The translations under genes and the position numbers were made by a program. The notes under the pieces are model-generated. The model worked only from the letters and a program-made list of their open reading frames with translations, ran no database searches and was not told the origin of the DNA. Shown here one piece after another: positions 58,745 to 64,000 of a stretch of DNA of 64,000 nucleotides; the stretch's first letter is position 1, and every line of letters starts with the position of its first letter. The stretch is taken from positions 1,674,001-1,738,000 of the forward strand of contig CAVPQI010000001.1 of NCBI GenBank assembly GCA_963707515.1, in the 5' to 3' direction. Origin of the DNA: Sva-07 sp963707515. GTDB taxonomy: Bacteria; Actinomycetota; Acidimicrobiia; Acidimicrobiales; Ilumatobacteraceae.

Positions 58745-60481
58745 TCACCCGTCGGCGAGGCCGAGCTCCGGGAGGCGCGGGCCCGCGATGTGCATGTCGC
58801 CGCGGCGGCGCGTGACCCCACGAGCGTCGAGCTCGGCGACCAGCGCCAGGGCGTACTTGCGCGTCGTCGCCGTGGCGTCGCGGAAGTCGGCGATCGTGTA
58901 GCCGTCGGGATCGGCGGCCAGCAGGCGGGCGGCGACGAGCGCCGCGTCGTCGACGGTGTGGCGATGGAACAACACCCCGTCGCGCTCGACGGCGTGACCG
59001 CGCCGAACGAGCTCGCGCACCTCGCTGCGCGGCACGTCGACGCTCGGCGGGCGGAACCCGCCGGCGCGCACGACGTCGAGCACCGGGTGGTCGGCGTACG
59101 GGTCGTCGCCACCGGATCGCGGGCGGACGACGCCACCGTCGACCGTCACGTCGTCCCACATCGCCAGCACGGCCCGCTGGCGATCGTCGAGCCCGGCGAG
59201 GTCGACGCCGGCGAGGCCCGCCCCGTCGACCTGCGCCCGCAGCTCGGCGGTCACTGCGGCGAGCTCGTCCGCTGTCGTCACCCAGTCGCCGACGGTCGGC
59301 GCGACCCGTTCTCCGGTCAGCGCCTCGAGGTCGGCGACCGTCACCCAGCCCCGCTCGACGACGACCCGCTCGATCGACCGGTCGGGCCGCGCCGTTCGTG
59401 CCGGCAACAGCGGATCGATGTCGAGCACCTCTCCGCCGCCGACCGTCTCCGAGCGGCCCGACTCGCGCAGCACGTAGCGGTCGCCGGGGAGCAGCGGGAG
59501 CGCCTGCGGCAGGAAGACCCGCACGTGGCCGTCGTCGCCCGGCGAGATGGTTCCGTCGCCGAGCACGCGCACCCGCGCCGGGTGCTCACCGGAGCCGACG
59601 TGGACCACGTACGCGCCGCGTCCCGTCACGTCGTGGCCGAGCGAGCCGAGTACCCGCAGCGAGGCGTCGAAACGCTCCGTCAGCCGCCAGCGGTCCACGT
59701 CGACGACGGCCATCCCCCTGGCGAGATCGTCGTGGTGGACGCCGACGAGGTTCAACGCCACCCGCTCGCCGGCACCGATGACATCGACCACCTCGCCGGC
59801 GGTCTGGATGCCCCGGATCCGGGCCCGGTGGGCGCCCGGCTCGACGATGACGTGGTCGCCGACGCGCAGCTCGGCTCCCGTCGACGTGCCCGTGACGACG
59901 GTCCCGCTCCCCGCGGCGGTGAACGCCCGGTCGATCCAGAGCCGCCGCCGACCGACCGTCGGTGGCGTGCGGCACGCCGCATCGACGAGCCGGTCGAGCG
60001 CCTCGACGAGGTCGGGCAGGCCCTCGCCCGTCCGGCTCGACACCACCAGCCGCGGCGCATCCTCGAGGAACGTCCCGCGCAGATGGTCGGCGACCTCCTC
60101 GTCGGCCAGCTCGCGCATCGCGGCGTCGACGAGGTCGGCCTTCGTCAGCGCGACGATCCCTCGCGGCACGTCGAGCAGTTCGAGGATCCGCACGTGCTCC
60201 TCCGACTGTGGCTTCCACCCTTCGACGGCGTCGACGACGAACAGGCAGCCGGCCACGGCACCGACGCCGGCAAGCATGTTGTGCACGAATCGCTCGTGTC
60301 CGGGCACGTCGACGATGCTCAGCGCGGCTCCCGACGGCAACGTCGTGTGGGCGAAGCCGAGGTCGATCGTCAGGCCCCGTCGGCGCTCCTCGGCGAGGCG
60401 ATCCGGGTCGGTGCCGGTCAGCGCCCGGACCAGCGCCGACTTGCCGTGGTCCACGTGACCGGCGGTGACGACGGTGGTCAC
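58745..60481 (-). CDS. selB: Selenocysteine-specific elongation factor SelB
   Basis: SelB delivers Sec-tRNA to UGA codons. The 578-residue product has the GTPase motifs GHVDHGKS, DVPGHERFVHNML and TKADL, domains II/III (GSGTVVTGTSTGAELRVGDH), and C-terminal winged-helix repeats that bind the SECIS element (ERVVVERGWVTVADLEALTG, VRELVRRGHAVERDG). The GTG start overlaps the selA stop as GTGA. No tRNA-Sec or selD gene is visible in the window. Confidence 0.94.
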   Translation of the reverse strand: MTTVVTAGHVDHGKSALVRALTGTDPDRLAEERRRGLTIDLGFAHTTLPSGAALSIVDVPGHERFVHNMLAGVGAVAGCLFVVDAVEGWKPQSEEHVRILELLDVPRGIVALTKADLVDAAMRELADEEVADHLRGTFLEDAPRLVVSSRTGEGLPDLVEALDRLVDAACRTPPTVGRRRLWIDRAFTAAGSGTVVTGTSTGAELRVGDHVIVEPGAHRARIRGIQTAGEVVDVIGAGERVALNLVGVHHDDLARGMAVVDVDRWRLTERFDASLRVLGSLGHDVTGRGAYVVHVGSGEHPARVRVLGDGTISPGDDGHVRVFLPQALPLLPGDRYVLRESGRSETVGGGEVLDIDPLLPARTARPDRSIERVVVERGWVTVADLEALTGERVAPTVGDWVTTADELAAVTAELRAQVDGAGLAGVDLAGLDDRQRAVLAMWDDVTVDGGVVRPRSGGDDPYADHPVLDVVRAGGFRPPSVDVPRSEVRELVRRGHAVERDGVLFHRHTVDDAALVAARLLAADPDGYTIADFRDATATTRKYALALVAELDARGVTRRRGDMHIAGPRLPELGLADG

Positions 60482-61785
60482 GGGGCGCCTGCACGCACCG
60501 CCGCGGCGACGACGCCGTCGTCGGCCGGTGCGAACGAGCGCACGTCGAGCACGGTGTGGTCGTCGCGTACGCGGGCGATGACCGGGGGATCGTTGCCCCG
60601 CAGCCGATCACCGTGGTCACCCGCCAACTCGACGCCGCGCGACTCGATCGTCGTGCCCGGCGCCGAGCCCGCGCCCGGCACCGACTCGGTCGTCACGACC
60701 CGCGCTGACGGCTCGACGTCGGCGACGGCGGCGACGATCGCCGCCGCCCGTCGTTGCAGGTCGGCGACGGGCGCGGCGGCCATCGTCCAGAACGGCAGCC
60801 GGGTGGTCACGGTGCCGGAGAGGTAGGCGAGGGCGACGTCCTGCAGGGTCTCGAGGACGAGGCTCCCGGGTCGCAGCGCCCGCGCCAGCGGATGGCGTCG
60901 GCAGCGCTCCACGAGCTCCGCCCGCCCGACGATGATCCCCGCCTGCGGCCCGCCGAGCAGCTTGTCGCCGCTGAAGGTCACCAGCGCCGCACCGTCGGCG
61001 AGCGCCTGCACGGCCGCCGGCTCGCCTGCCAACCATGACGGGGGCGGGCCGTCGAGCCACGGGCAGCGGGCGTCGACCAGTCCGCTGCCGAGATCGACGA
61101 CGGTCGGTACGTCGAGCGTCGCCAACTCGGCAACGGTGGTCGACTCGGCGAAGCCCTCGACGCGGTAGTTGCTGGGATGCACCTTGAGCACGAGCGCCAC
61201 GTCGGCGCCGGGAGCGGTGACTGCCCGGCGGTAGTCGTCGAGCCGCGTCCGGTTCGTCGTCCCGACGTCGACGAGCGTCGCGCCGGACTGGGCCATCACG
61301 TCCGGTACCCGGAACGATCCACCGATCTCGACGCTCTCGCCGCGGCTGACGGGCACGTGGCGCCCGGCGGCCAGCGCGGCGAGCACGAGCAGCACGGCAG
61401 CAGCGTTGTTGTTGACGACGATCGCCGCTTCACCGCCACACAGCCGGGCGAACAGCGCCCCCACCGCCTGGTGGCGCGAGCCGCGTGCACCCGTCGACAG
61501 ATCGAACTCCACGTTCACCGCTCGGAACGACGCCTCCGCACCGCCACCCGTCGGCGCGCCCGGCGACCGTCCGAGGTTGGTGTGCAACAGCACACCGGTG
61601 GCGTTGACGACGGGCTGCAGCAACGTCCGCCGCAGTTCGTCCGCTCGCCCTGGCGCACCGTCGGCATCACCGGCGGCGATCGCCTGACGGGCGACGTCGA
61701 CACACAACGCATGCGGCAACCCGCTCGACGACAGCGAGCGCGCCAGACGGTCGACCGACGGCGGGCGGTCGGCGGGTGCGGTCAC
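60478..61785 (-). CDS. selA: L-seryl-tRNA(Sec) selenium transferase
   Basis: SelA converts Ser-tRNA(Sec) to Sec-tRNA(Sec) using PLP and selenophosphate. The 435-residue product has VVNATGVLLHTNLGRSP, GEAAIVVNNNAAAVLL, DLGSGLVDARC and the PLP lysine in TFSGDKLLGGPQAGIIVG. Length is normal. The GTG start at 61785 lies seven bases after a TACGAT box. Confidence 0.95.
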   Translation of the reverse strand: MTAPADRPPSVDRLARSLSSSGLPHALCVDVARQAIAAGDADGAPGRADELRRTLLQPVVNATGVLLHTNLGRSPGAPTGGGAEASFRAVNVEFDLSTGARGSRHQAVGALFARLCGGEAAIVVNNNAAAVLLVLAALAAGRHVPVSRGESVEIGGSFRVPDVMAQSGATLVDVGTTNRTRLDDYRRAVTAPGADVALVLKVHPSNYRVEGFAESTTVAELATLDVPTVVDLGSGLVDARCPWLDGPPPSWLAGEPAAVQALADGAALVTFSGDKLLGGPQAGIIVGRAELVERCRRHPLARALRPGSLVLETLQDVALAYLSGTVTTRLPFWTMAAAPVADLQRRAAAIVAAVADVEPSARVVTTESVPGAGSAPGTTIESRGVELAGDHGDRLRGNDPPVIARVRDDHTVLDVRSFAPADDGVVAAAVRAGAP

Positions 61786-61790
61786 GGCCG

Positions 61791-61804
61791 CGATCGTACG
61801 ATCG
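61791..61804 (-). promoter_or_regulatory. selAB promoter with 14-bp perfect palindrome
   Basis: CGATCGTACGATCG is a perfect palindrome. On the minus strand it contains TACGAT (61793-61798), seven bases before the selA GTG. The palindrome across the -10 box could be an operator, though short GATC-rich palindromes also arise by chance. Confidence 0.45.
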
Positions 61805-61834
61805 CCGCCGACCGTCGCTGGCAGTCGGGGACGA

Positions 61835-62008
61835 TCAGCTCGGGGGCAGCTTGTCGACGGCGCCCTTGGCGGCGTTGGCCGCCTTCTGGACCTTGTCGGC
61901 GTGCTTGCCGGCCTTGCCGTCGATGGCGTTGGCGGCCTTGTCGATGCCCTGCTTGATCTGCGGCTTGTTCCCGGAGATCTTGGTCTTGATCGAGTCGATG
62001 ATTCCCAC
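61835..62008 (-). CDS. Small MT0933/Rv0909-like antitoxin-family protein
   Basis: The 57-residue basic, helical product (GIIDSIKTKISGNKPQIKQG, then KAANAIDGKAGKHADKVQ) matches the pattern of the MT0933-type antitoxin family common in actinobacteria. No toxin gene is adjacent. The GTG at 62008 has AGGAGG upstream. Confidence 0.75.
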   Translation of the reverse strand: MGIIDSIKTKISGNKPQIKQGIDKAANAIDGKAGKHADKVQKAANAAKGAVDKLPPS

Positions 62009-62086
62009 GGGGCTCCTCCTGGTGTGCTGGTCAGCGTAGCGATCGAGCGACGCTGACGATCGGGGACACCGGTAAGGTTGCCGCGA

Positions 62087-62842
62087 ATGACGAGCTGGGG
62101 GCGTGCAGTCGCCAAGTATCCGCCGACGTGGATCGTCGCCGTCATCGTCGCCGCCACGGTGTGGCTGTTCCTCGAGCTGCTCGACCCGCCGGCCGTGCTC
62201 GTCGTCGTCCTCGTGGTGCTCGCCGTCGTCGCCGTCGCCGCCTGGCCGCTGGCGATGTCGGCGACGGGCACGCTCGCCAAGTTGCAGTTCGAGGTCCCAC
62301 GCGTCGACGAGGTCGACCCGCAGGAGATCGCCGAGCTGCGCGTCCGCCTCGCCACGCTCACCGACACGCAACCCGTCGAGCAGCTCGACGCGCTCGTGCA
62401 GAAGCGGCAGAGCCTGATCGGCGTGTTGCAGCGCCGCCTCGACGCCGGTGAGATGACGTACGCCCGGTACCTGGCGACGTCGCAGCAGGTGTTCGCTGCG
62501 GCCCTCGACAACCTCCATGAGATCGCCGTCGCCAACGACAGCATCAGCACCATCGACGAGGGCTACATCGACCGTCGCCTCGCCGAGCTCGACGACGACG
62601 ACAGCGACCCCGAATCGGCCGTACGCGAACGCGAGACGCTGCAGCGACGTCGCGACATGCGGACCGCCCAGCGCCGGCGGATCGCCCAGTTCCTGGCCCA
62701 GAACGAGTCGGCACTGACCGCCCTCGATCGCACGACGACCGCCCTCGCCGACGTCCCGATCGGCAAGAAGCCCGAAGACGCCGAAGCGGCGATGGCGGCG
62801 CTCGAGGCGCTGGCTGCACGCACCTCCGACTACGCCAACTAG
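62087..62842 (+). CDS. Membrane coiled-coil protein preceding telA
   Basis: The 251-residue product has two N-terminal membrane helices (residues about 14-34 and 38-58) and a long charged, helical cytoplasmic region with likely coiled coils (DEVDPQEIAELRVRLATL; SAVRERETLQRRRDMRTAQR). A TAAGGT box lies eight bases before the ATG. It is followed after 39 nt by a TelA-family gene; proteins with this layout often accompany TelA and may anchor it. Function unknown. Confidence 0.8.
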   Translation: MTSWGRAVAKYPPTWIVAVIVAATVWLFLELLDPPAVLVVVLVVLAVVAVAAWPLAMSATGTLAKLQFEVPRVDEVDPQEIAELRVRLATLTDTQPVEQLDALVQKRQSLIGVLQRRLDAGEMTYARYLATSQQVFAAALDNLHEIAVANDSISTIDEGYIDRRLAELDDDDSDPESAVRERETLQRRRDMRTAQRRRIAQFLAQNESALTALDRTTTALADVPIGKKPEDAEAAMAALEALAARTSDYAN

Positions 62843-62881
62843 AGATCGCAACCCACATCACGTGACCAACAAAGGACCGAC

Positions 62882-64000
62882 ATGACCGACGCCGCCGCAC
62901 CCACCGCGCCGCAGACCGCCGGACCGACGCCCAACCTCCATCTCGTGCTCGACGTGCCCACGGCACGCGCCGAGATCGAAGCGGTCGAACCGGAGCCGAC
63001 CGACGAGCTCCAGGCCCAGGCGCGGGCGCAGGTCGAGACGCTGCTGTCGATCGATCCGAGCGATCAGGATGCCCGTACGCAGGCGCGCGACGCCGTCGAC
63101 GCGATGGGACGCGACCTGCAGACCCGGTCGGCGACGCGCAGCCGCATGCTGCAGGCGCCGTTGCGCGAGCTGTCCCGTGGCACCGAGGACGGCGGGCCGG
63201 TGGCCAAGTCGCTCTCCGATCTGCGCATCGAGGTGGAGAAGCTCGACCCGACGAGCCTCGACACCGACGCCGGTTGGATGACCCGGCTGCTCGGCAAGGT
63301 CCCCGGCGTCGGCACGCCGCTGAAGCGCTACTTCATGCGCTATGAGAGCTCGCAGACCCAGATCGACGCGATCGTCAAGTCGTTGGAGAAGGGTCGCGAC
63401 CAGCTCAAGCGCGACAACGTCACGCTGACCGACGACCAGAAGCAGATGCGCGAGCTGACCCATGCACTCACCGACCAGATCGCCCTGGCGCAGGCACTCG
63501 ACGCGGCGGTCGTCGAGGCGCTGGCGGCGATGGGTCCCGACGATGCCCGCCGCGGGTTCGTCGAGGAGGACATCCTGTTCGCCCTGCGCCAACGGACGCT
63601 CGACCTGCAACAGCAGCTGGCGGTCAACCAGCAGGGCGTGCTGGCGATCGAGATCATCATCCGCAACAACCGTGAGTTGATCCGCGGCGTCGACCGCGCC
63701 CTCGACGTCACGATCAGCGCCCTCCAGGTCGCCGTCACCGTCGCCCTGGCGCTGGCCCATCAGAAGGTCGTCCTCGACAAGATCGAGGCGATCAACACGA
63801 CGACGTCGGCGATGATCGCCGGCACCGCCGAGCGCCTGAAGACGCAGGGCACGGCGATCCACCAGCAGGCGTCGAGCACGATGCTCGACATGGAGGCGTT
63901 GAAGCAGGCGTTCGCCGACATCGACACGGCGCTCACCGAGATCGCCACCTACCGCCGCGAGGCGCTGCCGGCGATGGCCGGCACGATCCTCGAGCTCGAT
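62882..64000 (+). CDS. TelA-family (toxic anion resistance) protein, 3' end outside window
   Basis: The first 373 residues are visible. The protein is soluble and strongly helical, with the TelA-typical segments GWMTRLLGKVPGVGTPLKRYF, SSQTQIDAIVKSLEKGRDQL, LRQRTLDLQQQLAVNQQGVL, IIRNNRELIRGVDRALDVT and VTVALALAHQKVVLDKI. Family members are linked to tellurite resistance and membrane stress, with unclear biochemistry. The ATG at 62882 has AAAGGA six bases upstream. Confidence 0.9.
   Translation, partial: MTDAAAPTAPQTAGPTPNLHLVLDVPTARAEIEAVEPEPTDELQAQARAQVETLLSIDPSDQDARTQARDAVDAMGRDLQTRSATRSRMLQAPLRELSRGTEDGGPVAKSLSDLRIEVEKLDPTSLDTDAGWMTRLLGKVPGVGTPLKRYFMRYESSQTQIDAIVKSLEKGRDQLKRDNVTLTDDQKQMRELTHALTDQIALAQALDAAVVEALAAMGPDDARRGFVEEDILFALRQRTLDLQQQLAVNQQGVLAIEIIIRNNRELIRGVDRALDVTISALQVAVTVALALAHQKVVLDKIEAINTTTSAMIAGTAERLKTQGTAIHQQASSTMLDMEALKQAFADIDTALTEIATYRREALPAMAGTILELD

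Noticed and set aside
1..64000. CRISPR arrays, rRNA genes, riboswitches
   Set aside because: No regularly spaced repeats with unique spacers, no rRNA-like stretches and no recognisable riboswitch cores were seen. Repeats found are tandem, inverted or att-type.

Overview
The window is very GC-rich, gene-dense bacterial chromosome. It most resembles an actinobacterium of the class Acidimicrobiia (Ilumatobacter-like). This is inferred from a complete 14-gene nuo operon joined to a b6-type cytochrome bc module, menaquinone-type enzymes (geranylgeranyl reductase, polyprenyl diphosphate synthase), a methionine aminopeptidase with an N-terminal SEC-C zinc motif, a WXG100 protein, paired ArsA-like ATPases and many apparently leaderless promoters (TANNNT 6-8 nt before ATG/GTG). 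No rRNA is present, so the placement is an inference.

Region 1 (1-22,080, minus strand) is one long respiratory transcription unit read right to left: an unknown membrane protein, a 2[4Fe-4S] ferredoxin, split cytochrome b (b6-like and subunit-IV-like), a Rieske protein, a diheme cytochrome c, another unknown membrane protein, then nuoA-B-C-D-[lipoprotein]-E-F-G-H-I-J-K-L-M-N and a PAP2-family gene cut by the window edge. Almost all junctions are ATGA, GTGA or TGATG overlaps. An unrecognised lipoprotein gene sits between nuoD and nuoE with such overlaps on both sides. On the other side of a 188-nt divergent promoter region are a membrane-anchored cytochrome c and menaquinone-modifying enzymes (22,269-25,463). 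The cytochrome c and the subunit-IV-like protein share an N-terminal IPEHLLKR peptide.

Region 2 (25.5-39.5 kb) is mixed housekeeping: methionine aminopeptidase; an ECF sigma factor with a lipoprotein cytochrome c and a divergent zinc-finger anti-sigma; an orphan N6-adenine DNA methyltransferase; pantothenate kinase; a HAD / HTH / thiamine-binding trio; a WXG100 protein; an M20 amidohydrolase; a GH38 alpha-mannosidase; and a WYL regulator divergent from a DinB-family protein. Region 3 (39.5-51.3 kb) holds a DEAD-box helicase fused to a cold-shock domain, a CoA-transferase, an ATP-dependent DNA ligase, a MhuD-like haem-degrading protein with a His/Gly-rich insert, lysC and asd, a REP-associated tyrosine transposase (RAYT) bracketed by 41-nt inverted REP sequences, a MazG-like protein, a helicase and an ArsR/SRPBCC pair with two palindromic operators.

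Region 4 (51,453-54,702) is a compact 3.2-kb integrative element in the 3' end of tRNA-Pro(CGG). It has 50-bp direct-repeat att sites, 12-bp arm-type repeats at both ends, a frameshifted tyrosine integrase, a VapBC-like toxin-antitoxin pair and one unknown gene. Region 5 (54.7-64 kb) has a receiver-domain protein, two ArsA/Get3-like ATPases head-to-head with an NfeD-like membrane protein, selB-selA, a small MT0933-like protein, and a membrane coiled-coil protein followed by a TelA-family gene that runs off the end.

Six single-base frame breaks occur in otherwise convincing genes: three in nuoN and one each in cytochrome b, the CoA-transferase and the integrase. Five are one extra base and one is a missing base. 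Sequence error is the simplest explanation, except possibly in the integrase.
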